Assembly (NCBI RefSeq): GCF_023028345.1
Contig: NZ_CP095487.1
Span: 372,001-436,000, forward strand
DNA length: 64,000 nucleotides
From: Halorientalis marina
GTDB lineage: Archaea; Halobacteriota; Halobacteria; Halobacteriales; Haloarculaceae
Reading direction: 5' to 3'
In this document: positions 53,768-62,621 of the stretch, in pieces
Layout: the number at the start of each line of letters is the position of its first letter
How positions within the stretch are numbered: position 1 is the first letter of the stretch
Notes under the pieces: model-generated
The model's database searches: none
Told to the model about the DNA's origin: nothing
Seen by the model: the letters and a program-made list of their open reading frames with translations, nothing else
Position numbers and translations under genes: made by a program

Positions 53768-53930
53768 TACGGCCGGTCCCGAAAGAACCGCCGGACGGCA
53801 TCGGTTCGTTATTGCCCGTTACGCCGGTTTTCGGAGCTGAATATCGGCTACCGGCCGTCTGGTTCTCGATACCAGTAGCGATAATAACAGCGTAACCGTC
53901 TGTTTTCACTGCTGATAACCAGCGAGTCAG

Positions 53931-53940
53931 GTTTATATCC
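53931..53940 (+). promoter_or_regulatory. TATA box of the archaellin operon
   Basis: GTTTATATCC, centred about 72 bases before the first archaellin ATG, predicting a leader of about 45-50 bases. GATA half-sites lie upstream at 53868, 53880 and 53914. Confidence 0.55.
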
Positions 53941-54007
53941 CGTGAGTCGGACGTTTCGGGTAGAGTCCGGGGCGACCCTCACGGTCACTCGGGCACATGT
54001 GATAGCC

Positions 54008-54751
54008 ATGTTCGATAACGAAAACAACGATTCCGAACGAGGGCAGGTCGGGATCGGGACGCTCATCGTGTTCATCGCGATGGTGCTGGTCGCGGCGATC
54101 GCGGCCGGGGTCCTGATCAACACGGCCGGGTTCCTCCAGAGTCAGAGCGAAGAGACGGGACAACAGAGCAGTCAGCAGGTGACCAACCGACTGCAGGTCC
54201 AGACAGCGACGGGCCTGGTGACGAGCGCTGACGCCGACAACACGATCGGTGCAGTCGAACTGATCGCGACGAAGGCCCCCGGCGCTGAAGACATCGACCT
54301 CACTGGTGTCACGATCCAGTGGGTCGACGACACCGGGACGTACGATATCGCCCACGACAAGGCATTCGACAACCAGGACGGTGCGTTCGATCACATTCCG
54401 GTGAAGGACGAAGATGGCTCGCTGGACGATCAGGACTCCGCACCGGTGATCAACAGCCCCGACGACCGGGCTCGCCTGATCTTCGACATCAACAGCGACG
54501 ATACCTCATCATCTGGTGGCGCGTTCTACGACGACGGTAGCCCAGTTGAACGGGTCGAAGATGATGGTAATGTGAGGCTCTTTGACACCTCTAGAACTGA
54601 CCATACCTTCCGTACCGGCACTGACGGAAACAAGGGTATCGAAGAAGGCGGTACCGCGCGACTTCGGATCACCACCCAGTCCGGCGCCACGTCGACGGTC
54701 CGGCTGACGGTGCCCACGTCGCTCAGTGGCAGTTCCGCGGCACAGCTCTAA
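54008..54751 (+). CDS. arlA1: Archaellin (major filament protein), copy 1
   Basis: 247 residues. The class III leader ends SERG and the mature protein starts [14 protein letters not shown], the classic archaellin N terminus cut by the prepilin peptidase. The first 160 residues and the last 22 codons are nearly identical to copy 2 at DNA level; the middle (about 161-217) is unrelated, AT-richer and shorter here. The mature protein has no N-x-S/T sequon. A longer frame starts at a GTG (53942) but the ATG matches copy 2. The archaellins form the rotating filament. Confidence 0.97.
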   Translation: MFDNENNDSERGQVGIGTLIVFIAMVLVAAIAAGVLINTAGFLQSQSEETGQQSSQQVTNRLQVQTATGLVTSADADNTIGAVELIATKAPGAEDIDLTGVTIQWVDDTGTYDIAHDKAFDNQDGAFDHIPVKDEDGSLDDQDSAPVINSPDDRARLIFDINSDDTSSSGGAFYDDGSPVERVEDDGNVRLFDTSRTDHTFRTGTDGNKGIEEGGTARLRITTQSGATSTVRLTVPTSLSGSSAAQL

Positions 54752-54765
54752 ACTGGTGAGAATAC

Positions 54766-55578
54766 ATGTTCGATAACGAAAACAACGATTCCGAACGAGG
54801 GCAGGTCGGGATCGGGACGCTCATCGTGTTCATCGCGATGGTGCTGGTCGCGGCGATCGCGGCTGGGGTCCTGATCAACACGGCCGGGTTCCTCCAAAGT
54901 CAGAGCGAAGAGACGGGACAGCAGAGCAGTCAGCAGGTAACCAATCGGCTGCAGGTCCAGACCGCAACCGGGCTGGTGACGGGTGCTGACGCCGACAACA
55001 CGGTCGGTGCAGTCGAACTGATCGCGACGAAGGCCCCCGGCGCTGAAGACATCGACCTCACTGGCGTCTCGATTCAGTGGGTCGACGACACCGGGACGTA
55101 CGATATCGTCCACGACAAGGCATTCGACAACCAGGACGGTGCGTTCGATCACATTCCGGTAAAGGACGAAGATGACTCACTGGACGATCAGGACTCCGCA
55201 CCGGTGATCAACAGCCCCGACGACCGGGCTCGCCTGATCTTCGACATTGGGGAGAGCGATGTCGCCGACAGTAACAATGGCGATTTCGTTGATACCGATG
55301 GTAGCATCATTGTTAGGGCTGAACAGGGTACCGACCAAGCTCTCTGGAACGACGCTAACCCCGGGTATTCGGGCAGCGGTGACAGTCCATCCAGCACACT
55401 CAGTGACCTCAACGAGCATACCTTCCGCCCCGATGAGAACGGCGAGGCCCCCCCCAACGAGGGTATGCAAGAAGGTGCCACCGCGAGGCTCCGCATCACC
55501 ACGCAGTCCGGTGCCACGTCGACGGTCCGGCTGACGGTGCCCACGTCGCTCAGTGGCAGTTCCGCGGCACAGCTCTAA
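54766..55578 (+). CDS. arlA2: Archaellin (major filament protein), copy 2
   Basis: 270 residues, 15 bases after copy 1, with GGTGAG before the ATG acting as ribosome-binding site. Leader and mature N terminus are the same as copy 1. The first 482 bases are near-identical to copy 1 and the last 66 bases exact; the variable central segment (about residues 161-240) is Gly/Asn/Ser-rich and longer. No sequon in the mature part. Together the pair suggest cassette-like exchange of the exposed domain. Confidence 0.97.
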   Translation: MFDNENNDSERGQVGIGTLIVFIAMVLVAAIAAGVLINTAGFLQSQSEETGQQSSQQVTNRLQVQTATGLVTGADADNTVGAVELIATKAPGAEDIDLTGVSIQWVDDTGTYDIVHDKAFDNQDGAFDHIPVKDEDDSLDDQDSAPVINSPDDRARLIFDIGESDVADSNNGDFVDTDGSIIVRAEQGTDQALWNDANPGYSGSGDSPSSTLSDLNEHTFRPDENGEAPPNEGMQEGATARLRITTQSGATSTVRLTVPTSLSGSSAAQL

Positions 55579-55689
55579 GCTAGCGCGATTTTCGTTTTCC
55601 GTTCTTTCACGCCGACCAGCGGCGCCGCCGCCGTATCGACCGCCGCGAGCGGCCAAGGAGTTATACTCGCTCGTGACGGAGACGTAGAT

Positions 55690-56337
55690 ATGCCGGGGTC
55701 AGACGACGAGCCGACCGGCGGCGATCCCGAGGAGGGGCCGGTCCTCTCGCCGGAGGAGATCGACATCACCGACGACGAGCGCGTCCGCGAACTCGAAGAA
55801 GGGCGATACGTCGTCTCCTCGGGCGACCCTATCGCCGAACCCGACGACGAACCGGCGGGACAGATCGAGGGCGAGCAGCGGGCCACGCCGGACCGCCCCG
55901 CCGAGCAGGAGACGGAGCCGACGCCGGCGCCCGACCCGACGCCCGAGCGGGGCGCCACTGACACTGCGCCGGCGGGCGAGCCCGATCTCACGGCCCGCAG
56001 CGTCCACCGGTGGCTCTCGGACGACCTCGCGGCCTCGAACTCCCGCTACGGATTCGACATCACGGCCTCCTTCGACGGCGCCGTCTCCCAGCAGCGGATG
56101 GTCAGCAACGACGTGGTGACCATCTTCGAGACGCTCGTGATGTGGTACGCCCAGCAGATCGACCGCAACACGCCCATCGAGGAGGTGCTCGGCATCCTCC
56201 TCACGGAGGCGAACGTCCCCGTCGAGGTGCCGCCCGAGTCGATCCGGCGCGCGCTCGCATCGAGCGACCTCTCGCCCGAGGACTCCATCGCCGACTTCAT
56301 GACGGCCGTCAAGGACAACGACGGCCTGGAACTGTGA
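55690..56337 (+). CDS. DUF7500-like protein in the motility island
   Basis: 215 residues. The N-terminal half is disordered, acidic and Pro-rich (EETEPTPAPDP-like composition). The C-terminal half (about 105-215) is a helical domain with WLSDDLAASNSRYGFD and IFETLVMWYAQQ. It matches haloarchaeal DUF7500 proteins encoded beside archaellins. Function unknown. The stop overlaps the next start (GTGA). Confidence 0.75.
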   Translation: MPGSDDEPTGGDPEEGPVLSPEEIDITDDERVRELEEGRYVVSSGDPIAEPDDEPAGQIEGEQRATPDRPAEQETEPTPAPDPTPERGATDTAPAGEPDLTARSVHRWLSDDLAASNSRYGFDITASFDGAVSQQRMVSNDVVTIFETLVMWYAQQIDRNTPIEEVLGILLTEANVPVEVPPESIRRALASSDLSPEDSIADFMTAVKDNDGLEL

Positions 56338-56873
56338 GCCGCCGGGACCGCCTCGTCGAACGCCTCGCCGCCGTCCCGGTCCGGCAGGTCCAGCTCGCCG
56401 TCGTGGGTCTCGTCCTGTTCGTCCTCGTCCTGTCCAGCCCCGTACTCGGCGCGGTCGATCTCACGCCCGAGACGCGCGACCGGCTGGGCGACGGGACGGC
56501 CGCGGCCACGCTCGCCTCGTCGCCGGCCGAGGACCTCCGCATCGACCGCGGCCGCTTCGGCACCGGCGTCTTCTACCTCCGAATCCCGCCTGCCGCCGTC
56601 GACGTCGAGTCGGTCACCGGCCGCCCGCGGGTGGTCTACCGGGTGGCAGTCCCGGGTCTGGGATTCGAGCGGACGGCGACGGCCCGCGTGGCCGAATCCG
56701 GCCGCGTCCGCGTTCCCATGGACGCGCGAGCGTTCACCCTCGCCGCGGTCGACAACGAGACGTACCGAGCAGCGGTCAGTGTCCGCGTTCAGAGTTTCGA
56801 AACCGACCGCGTCGTCGCTCGCCGGACCGCCACAGTTCCGGTCGAAAACACGACGACGTGGAGCGGGCGCTGA
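56334..56873 (+). CDS. Membrane-anchored hypothetical protein in the motility island
   Basis: 179 residues, GTG start overlapping the preceding stop. One N-terminal membrane helix (about 20-42) is followed by an extracytoplasmic beta-rich domain with SVTGRPRVVYRVAVPGLGF. It is coupled to the DUF7500-like gene. No family recognised with confidence; a partner in the archaellum or taxis system is possible. Confidence 0.7.
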   Translation: MSRRDRLVERLAAVPVRQVQLAVVGLVLFVLVLSSPVLGAVDLTPETRDRLGDGTAAATLASSPAEDLRIDRGRFGTGVFYLRIPPAAVDVESVTGRPRVVYRVAVPGLGFERTATARVAESGRVRVPMDARAFTLAAVDNETYRAAVSVRVQSFETDRVVARRTATVPVENTTTWSGR

Positions 56874-56907
56874 CGCCATTGCCCGTTCTCTTCCGCCGAG
56901 AATATGC

Positions 56908-56921
56908 TATCAATAACGATA
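56908..56921 (+). promoter_or_regulatory. TATC-N6-GATA element upstream of cheY
   Basis: TATC, AATAAC, GATA. It lies about 15 bases before a TATA-like CTTATTTGG (56936-56944). It shares TATCAAT at the left end and A-N-GATA at the right end with the arlCE element. Confidence 0.5.
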
Positions 56922-56973
56922 ATCTGGAGGACACGCTTATTTGGATATTCCGGATAGAAGGAGGTGAGCGAGT

Positions 56974-57333
56974 ATGTCAGAGGTACTGATCGCGGACGAT
57001 TCGGAGTTCATGCGGAACCTCCTCCGGGAGATCCTGGAGGAGGACCACCAGATAGTCGGGGAAGTAGAGAACGGCGTCGAGGCCGTCGAAGTCTACAAGG
57101 AGGAGGTACCGGACCTCGTCATGATGGACATCGTGATGCCGATCCGGGACGGGATCGAGGCCACCGACGAGATCAAGAGCGCGGACCCGGAGGCAACGGT
57201 GATCATGTGTACGAGCGTCGGCCAGGAGGAGAAGATGAAGGAAGCGGTCAAGGCCGGCGCCGACGGGTACATCACGAAACCCTTCCAGAAACCGAGCGTG
57301 ATCGAGGCCATCGAGGACGCCGTCGGGGCCTGA
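56974..57333 (+). CDS. cheY: Chemotaxis response regulator CheY
   Basis: 119 residues, one receiver domain. Acidic pair Asp8/Asp9, phospho-acceptor Asp52 (MMDIVMP), Thr80 (MCTS) and Lys102 (YITKPF) are all present. A strong ribosome-binding site GGAGGTGA lies 8 bases before the ATG. CheY-P binds CheF, which signals the archaellum motor. First gene of cheY-cheC-cheD. Confidence 0.97.
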   Translation: MSEVLIADDSEFMRNLLREILEEDHQIVGEVENGVEAVEVYKEEVPDLVMMDIVMPIRDGIEATDEIKSADPEATVIMCTSVGQEEKMKEAVKAGADGYITKPFQKPSVIEAIEDAVGA

Positions 57334-57340
57334 CCGCGCG

Positions 57341-58555
57341 ATGAGGGTCGATATACAGTCGCTGGAGACGTTCAATCGGCTTGCCTACGAGGGTGCCGAG
57401 CAGGCCACGGCCATGTTGACACAGATGACGGGCATCGAGGCCGACGTGGCCGTGACGAAGATGGCCCTGATGGACCGGGCCGACGTGGGCGAGGAGCTTG
57501 CCGGCCGCGACCACGTCGGGGTCCAGTTCGGGTTCGAGGGGCCGCTGACCGGCGACACGACGCTGGTTTTCGACGAGGCGTGTACCGACTCCATCGTGGA
57601 AGCGCTCCCCGGCGGTGCCGCCGAGGGCGCGATGAAGGAGAGCAGCGTCAAAGAGATCGGCAACATCATGATGAGCGGGTTCATCGACGGCTGGGCCGAC
57701 TTCCTCGGCACGACCATCGAACACACCCCGCCCGAGTACATCGCGGCCAGTGGCGCCGACGTCCTCCCGGCGGCCGACGGCCGTGGCGAGCAGGTGTTCG
57801 TGTTCCGGAGCCACGTCGCCTGGCCCGGGGAGTCCGAGGACCTGGACTTCTACATCTACATGCTGCCGGAGTACGCGGAACTGGCCGAACTGATGGCCGA
57901 CACCGCCGGCGCTGGCGACGACGCCATCCCCATCGACAAGCTCTCCGTGTTCAACGAGATGACGCGGGCGGGTACGCAAACGGCTGCCGAGAACGTCACG
58001 GCGATGACCGGCATCGAGACGAAGGCGGAGGTCACCCGGATCAGTTTCGCCCCCGTCGAGGACGTGCCCAAACAGGTCGACAACCGGTCCTACGTGGGGA
58101 CCGTCGTCGAGTTCGAGGGCAAGCCCAGCGGCTACCTCATGATCCTGTTCGACGAGGAGTCGGCGCTGAACGTCGCCGAGGCGCTCATGCCGATGGAACC
58201 CGACGGCGAGGGGTTCACCGATATGCACGAGAGCGCTATCCAGGAAATGGGTAACATCATGACCTCCGGGTTCATCGACGGCTGGGCGAACGTCCTGCAG
58301 ACGGGCGTCGAACACACCCCGCCACAGGTCGTCCACGATATGGGACGGGCGATCATGGACCCGCTGGCCGCCAAGGTCGGACAGACACAGGAACACGCCT
58401 TCATCATCGAGTCGACGATGCGGACGGCGGACCTGGAGTTCGAGAGCGAGATTCACGCGCTGCCCGACGACGAGGAACTGAAAACGGCCCTGGAGGAGCT
58501 GGACGTCGACCGGGCCGACGAGACAGAGGCGAGCGTCGAGAAAATATTCGAATGA
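57341..58555 (+). CDS. cheC: CheC phosphatase with two tandem CheC domains
   Basis: 404 residues: two CheC units in one chain (about 1-200 and 201-400). Each has the phosphatase-type S-x3-E-x2-N motif (SSVKEIGN and SAIQEMGN) followed by SGFIDGWA. The usual single-domain CheC is half this length. It removes phosphate from CheY and also partners CheD. Eight bases downstream of cheY. Confidence 0.94.
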   Translation: MRVDIQSLETFNRLAYEGAEQATAMLTQMTGIEADVAVTKMALMDRADVGEELAGRDHVGVQFGFEGPLTGDTTLVFDEACTDSIVEALPGGAAEGAMKESSVKEIGNIMMSGFIDGWADFLGTTIEHTPPEYIAASGADVLPAADGRGEQVFVFRSHVAWPGESEDLDFYIYMLPEYAELAELMADTAGAGDDAIPIDKLSVFNEMTRAGTQTAAENVTAMTGIETKAEVTRISFAPVEDVPKQVDNRSYVGTVVEFEGKPSGYLMILFDEESALNVAEALMPMEPDGEGFTDMHESAIQEMGNIMTSGFIDGWANVLQTGVEHTPPQVVHDMGRAIMDPLAAKVGQTQEHAFIIESTMRTADLEFESEIHALPDDEELKTALEELDVDRADETEASVEKIFE

Positions 58556-59070
58556 AGGTCTACGACGGATCGAGCGAGGGGTCGGCCGAGCCACGCAAGG
58601 ACCGTGTCAAAGTGGGCATCGCGGAGTACGACGTGACGACCGACGGTGCCGCACTCACCACGAGCGGCCTCGGCTCGTGTCTCGGGGTCGCGATGTACGA
58701 CGAGCGCGCCGGCGTCGCCGGCCTCGTCCACGTCATGCTCCCCTCGGCCGACGAAGTCGACGGCTCGAACCCGGCCAAGTTCGCCGACAGCGGCATCGAG
58801 GAGCTTCTCGATGCGATGGAACGGGAGGGCGCCGACCCGGGCCACGTCCGGGCGAAAGTCGCCGGCGGCAGCGACATGCTCGATTTCTCCGAGAACGGTT
58901 CGGGGATCGGCGTCCGGAACATCGAACAGGTCGAACGGACCCTCGACGACCTCGGGATTCCAATCGAGGAGAAAGACGTCGGCGGCGACCACGGTCGCTC
59001 GCTCCGGCTCGAGGGGGCCTCCGGTCGGCTCGTCGTCAGGAGCGCGAACAAAGGCGAGCAGACGATCTGA
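58552..59070 (+). CDS. cheD: Chemoreceptor glutamine deamidase CheD
   Basis: 172 residues; ATGA overlap with cheC. The Cys43 nucleophile in GSCLGV, His60 in GLVHVMLP and Thr37 match the Cys-His-Thr triad of the family. It deamidates receptor glutamines and is modulated by CheC. The C terminus is slightly longer than bacterial CheD. Confidence 0.95.
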   Translation: MKVYDGSSEGSAEPRKDRVKVGIAEYDVTTDGAALTTSGLGSCLGVAMYDERAGVAGLVHVMLPSADEVDGSNPAKFADSGIEELLDAMEREGADPGHVRAKVAGGSDMLDFSENGSGIGVRNIEQVERTLDDLGIPIEEKDVGGDHGRSLRLEGASGRLVVRSANKGEQTI

Positions 59071-59230
59071 CCCACCGCGGGCCGTCCCTGCGACGCGCCC
59101 GGACCCCCCCTGTTCCCCACCTTTTCCACCCCTTCTCAGTACCGAGAATTGAAACCGTCGCCCGTGGACCATAATTGCGGGTTCAGAAGTGCGAAAAATG
59201 GCGAAATCTCCACTTGAAGCGTCTGACGAT

Positions 59231-59244
59231 TATCAATTATGATA
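59231..59244 (+). promoter_or_regulatory. TATC-N6-GATA element upstream of arlCE
   Basis: TATC, AATTAT, GATA. It lies about 10 bases before a TATA-like CATATT (59255-59260). Compared with the cheY element, 12 of 14 positions agree. Confidence 0.5.
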
Positions 59245-59280
59245 CCAGAAACGTCATATTGAAGGACGTGAGCAAGCAAT

Positions 59281-61203
59281 ATGACTGTGATGAGCAGTGT
59301 CGCCACAGGAGTGACGGCCGGGTTCGGACTCGCCGCCGGGGGCGGGCAGGCGGTGCTCCCCGAAGGCGTCGTCCCGGTCGTGGTCCTGCTGGCGAGCGGT
59401 GCCGTCGGGATGAGTATAAAGAACATGTTCGATTCGATCCTCTCCGACGAGGAGGCCGACGACGACGGCAACGAGGAACTCAGTGGCGACGGCGGCGGCC
59501 TCATGGCAGAAGAGAGCAGTAGCGCCGGCGGCGGCGGTGGCGACGAACTCGGTGGGCTGGACGACGATCTGGGCGGACTCGACGACGACATCGGCGGCTT
59601 CGAGGACGAGGACGACGAGTTCGGCGACATGGGCGGTGGTGGCGGCGGTGCAGCCACCGACGAACTGGAAAACAGGCTCGAGGAAATGGAAAACGAGGTC
59701 GGGAGCCTCCAGTCGACGGTCAACACCGTCCGCAACGAGAACGAGCAGATCGGCGAGCAGGTCGACGACATCGAGGAGAACATCCGGAAGCTCCTCGACA
59801 TCTACGAGATGGTGACCCGCGGCGTCAACCCCTTCGCCGACGACATCCAGGGCGGTATGGGTGGCGGCGGCGGGATGGAGGGCGGGTTCGGCCTCTTCGA
59901 CGACGACGACGGTGGCGAGGAAGAGGAGGAACTCGACGACGAGATCGCCAACGCCGACGCTGAGGGCTTCTTCGACGAGGACCTCGTGGAGGACGACGGC
60001 GACGAGATCGGCGACGACGACATGGGTGGCATCCAGGACGTGGTCGACGAACCCGCCGGTGACGACCCCGGTTTCGAGGACGACGGCGGCACCTTCGACG
60101 ACGACGTGCTCGACGACGACCTCGGCGGCGACGACATGGGCGGCTTCGACGAGATGGACGAGGGTCTCGACGACGGCGGCGACGATTTCGACGATTTCGA
60201 CGATACGGGTGATGATATGCTCGAATCCGACGACGGCGGCGACGACGGTGGCGGCGACGGTGGCGGCGACGGCGACGGCGGCAAGTCGTTCCAGGAACTG
60301 AAAGAAGAGTACGAGTCCGGCGACGCCGAGTGGGCCGAGGGCGAGGAACCGGCCGACGCGGCCGCGGACGCCGACGCCGCCGCGGACGACGGCGGTGACG
60401 GGGACCTCCTCGGCGACGACTTCGGCGGCCTCGACGATGGCGCCGACGATGACCTCCTCGGTGAGGACGAGGCGACGGACGCGACGGCCGAAAACGGAAG
60501 CGACGAGGTCGTCGCGTCGGACGACGTGGACGACGTGTTGCCCTCGGCCGGCGACGGCGACGAGGACCCGTCCGCCGAGGACACCGAGGACGCTGCCGAG
60601 GCGGACGCGGCCGAGGCAGCGTCCGGGACCGTCGAACCCGACACCGAGGATGACGGCATCGACGAGACGGCCGCAGACGAGATGATCGCCGAACCCGAGT
60701 CCGAACCGACCGACAGCACGGTCGCCGAGGCTGACGGCACGGCGGCGACCGACGACGTGGCGGCCGAGACCGGCGGGACGGCACCGGCGGCCGAGACGGC
60801 GACCGGGTCGGTGGCCGAAACCGCGGCCGCGACCGGGACGACGGACGAGGCGGACGCGGGCGACGACGGGCCGAGCAAGCCGTACCTGGGCACGCTGCCC
60901 GACGGCTACGCGGCGGATCTGCTGGTGATGGAGTGGCTGGAGTACCTGATCGCGGAGTCGAGCGTTCGCGAGGCGTCGGAAGCCATCGCCTACTACGAGC
61001 GGATCGACTGGATCGACGACGCGGTGGCCGACGACCTGCGCTCGTATCTCGCGGGCTTCGACGAGGCCGGCACCGCGGAGGGAACGCTGACCATCGATCA
61101 CCACACGCAGAGCCTCCGCTACATCAGCCAGCTCGGCGGCGACACTGCCGACCAGATGGCGATGCAAATGCTCGGAGGTGGTGGTGATGGGCTTCAGCGT
61201 TAG
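59281..61203 (+). CDS. arlCE: Archaellum motor protein ArlCE (fused ArlC and ArlE)
   Basis: 640 residues. An N-terminal hydrophobic segment (about 24-44) is followed by a coiled coil (about 126-172) ending in LLDIYEMVTRGVNPF, the ArlC hallmark. A 340-residue linker of Asp, Gly, Glu and Ala follows (about 190-532). The C-terminal domain (533-640) has LGTLPDGYAADLLVMEWLEYL in outline and YYERIDWIDD, the ArlD/E signature. ArlCE forms the cytoplasmic ring that receives CheF/CheY-P signals. Its 3' end overlaps arlF1 by 17 bases. It is unusually long because of the linker. Confidence 0.93.
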   Translation: MTVMSSVATGVTAGFGLAAGGGQAVLPEGVVPVVVLLASGAVGMSIKNMFDSILSDEEADDDGNEELSGDGGGLMAEESSSAGGGGGDELGGLDDDLGGLDDDIGGFEDEDDEFGDMGGGGGGAATDELENRLEEMENEVGSLQSTVNTVRNENEQIGEQVDDIEENIRKLLDIYEMVTRGVNPFADDIQGGMGGGGGMEGGFGLFDDDDGGEEEEELDDEIANADAEGFFDEDLVEDDGDEIGDDDMGGIQDVVDEPAGDDPGFEDDGGTFDDDVLDDDLGGDDMGGFDEMDEGLDDGGDDFDDFDDTGDDMLESDDGGDDGGGDGGGDGDGGKSFQELKEEYESGDAEWAEGEEPADAAADADAAADDGGDGDLLGDDFGGLDDGADDDLLGEDEATDATAENGSDEVVASDDVDDVLPSAGDGDEDPSAEDTEDAAEADAAEAASGTVEPDTEDDGIDETAADEMIAEPESEPTDSTVAEADGTAATDDVAAETGGTAPAAETATGSVAETAAATGTTDEADAGDDGPSKPYLGTLPDGYAADLLVMEWLEYLIAESSVREASEAIAYYERIDWIDDAVADDLRSYLAGFDEAGTAEGTLTIDHHTQSLRYISQLGGDTADQMAMQMLGGGGDGLQR

Positions 61204-61618
61204 CGGCTCGGCGGCCATCGTTTTCGCCGGGATGTTCATCGGCTTCGGGATGTTCTACGCGGCCACCGCCAACAGCAGCGAGGCGGTGTCCGACGCCCGC
61301 GAGGACCGCATCGACGATGCCCTCGCGGAGAAAAACAGCGACATCGAGATCAAGTCGGTCGAGTACACGAACGACCGGCTGACGGTGCTGGTCAACAACA
61401 CCGGCGCGACGCCGCTGTCGGTCAACGACACGGATTTCCTCGTCAACAACACCTACGAGACCGACTGGGAGCGAAACGCCACCGTCGACGGGAGCGGCGG
61501 GACCGACCTCTGGCTCCCCGAAGAACAGCTCAACATCACGGTGTACCGCGACACCCTGCCGGCCCGCGTGAAGGTCGTCGCCGGCCAGGGCGTCGCGGAC
61601 ACGGCGGAGGTGTCCTGA
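61187..61618 (+). CDS. arlF: Archaellum stator protein ArlF, copy 1
   Basis: 143 residues. N-terminal membrane helix (MGFSVSGSAAIVFAGMF in outline) and a beta-sandwich outer domain with VNNTGATPLSVNDTDFLV. GGAGGTGG before the ATG is the ribosome-binding site. ArlF anchors the motor to the S-layer with ArlG. A second, similar gene follows directly. Confidence 0.9.
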   Translation: MGFSVSGSAAIVFAGMFIGFGMFYAATANSSEAVSDAREDRIDDALAEKNSDIEIKSVEYTNDRLTVLVNNTGATPLSVNDTDFLVNNTYETDWERNATVDGSGGTDLWLPEEQLNITVYRDTLPARVKVVAGQGVADTAEVS

Positions 61619-62077
61619 ATGGGCTTCAGCGTCAGCAGTTCGTTCGCGGTGATCGCCTTCGGCACGTTCGTCGCCATGACCGCTCTCTACACGGCGACGA
61701 CGAACGCCGCGGAGAGCCGCCAGGACGCCGTGGCCGAACAGCGCGAGCACCGCGAGGCCGTCGTCGAGACGGCCATCGACATCACGTCGACGGACGTGCA
61801 GACCGCGCCCTGCGGGATCGAGGTCGCGGTCAACAACACCGGCGCGACCGAGCTGTCGGTCAACGGGACCGACCTGCTGGTCGACGGCGAGTACCGCACC
61901 GGCTGGGAGGCCGACGCCACCGTCGACGGGGACGCCGACACCGACGTGTGGCTCCCGGGCGAACGGCTCGTCGTCACCGTCACCGACGGGATCGACACGG
62001 CGCCCGACCGGGTGAAGGTCGTCTCCGAGTCCGGCGTGGCGGCGACCGACCGCGTCACGGAGGGGGTAACGTGCTGA
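61619..62077 (+). CDS. arlF: ArlF-like protein, copy 2
   Basis: 152 residues starting right after the stop of copy 1. Same opening (MGFSVSSSFAVIAF) and beta domain (VNNTGATELSVNGTDLLV). The C terminus ends in Cys, with another Cys near residue 63, so a disulfide is possible. A tandem paralogue of copy 1; many species carry only one. Confidence 0.85.
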   Translation: MGFSVSSSFAVIAFGTFVAMTALYTATTNAAESRQDAVAEQREHREAVVETAIDITSTDVQTAPCGIEVAVNNTGATELSVNGTDLLVDGEYRTGWEADATVDGDADTDVWLPGERLVVTVTDGIDTAPDRVKVVSESGVAATDRVTEGVTC

Positions 62078-62159
62078 CCGCTTCCCGCCGGCGCGTCGCG
62101 GCACCGCGACCCCGCCCCGCCGGTCGCCCGACCGCACGGCAGACGGAGGTGAGCGCCTG

Positions 62160-62621
62160 ATGGCGAGCGTCTCCGTCTCCCACATGATCCTGTTCATCGC
62201 CTCGATCATCATCGCAGCGAGCGTTGCCGGGGTGTTCACCGACAGCATCAGCCGTGTGAGCCAGGCCATCGAGGACCGTGGCGGGTCGCTGAGCGAGAAG
62301 GTCCGGACCGACATCCAGGTCATCAGCGATAGCGGTTCGACGGCGGTCTACGACGAGGAGACGCAAAACATCACGCTCCACATCAAAAACACCGGTTCGG
62401 CGACGTTGCCGGCGAACGGCGACGGGATGGACGTGTTCGTCGACGGCGAGTACGAGACGGACGTGACGGTGACGCCCGTCGAGGACACGGACACGTGGCG
62501 GCCGGGCGGCGTCGTCCGGGCCGAGATCGAGCCAAACGACGGTGGCGGCCTCACGACGGGTGACCACCGCGTCAAGGTCATCATCAACGAGGACGAGGAG
62601 GTGTTCGAATTTAGAGTATGA
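62160..62621 (+). CDS. arlG: Archaellum stator protein ArlG
   Basis: 153 residues. N-terminal helix [21 protein letters not shown] in outline, then the [20 protein letters not shown] linker and a beta domain ([20 protein letters not shown]), the ArlG signature. A good ribosome-binding site GGAGGTGA precedes the ATG. It overlaps arlH by four bases. Confidence 0.92.
   Translation: MASVSVSHMILFIASIIIAASVAGVFTDSISRVSQAIEDRGGSLSEKVRTDIQVISDSGSTAVYDEETQNITLHIKNTGSATLPANGDGMDVFVDGEYETDVTVTPVEDTDTWRPGGVVRAEIEPNDGGGLTTGDHRVKVIINEDEEVFEFRV

Noticed and set aside
53942-54007. Upstream GTG extension of the first archaellin
   Set aside because: The leader peptide and the sequence of the second archaellin both fix the start at the ATG at 54008.
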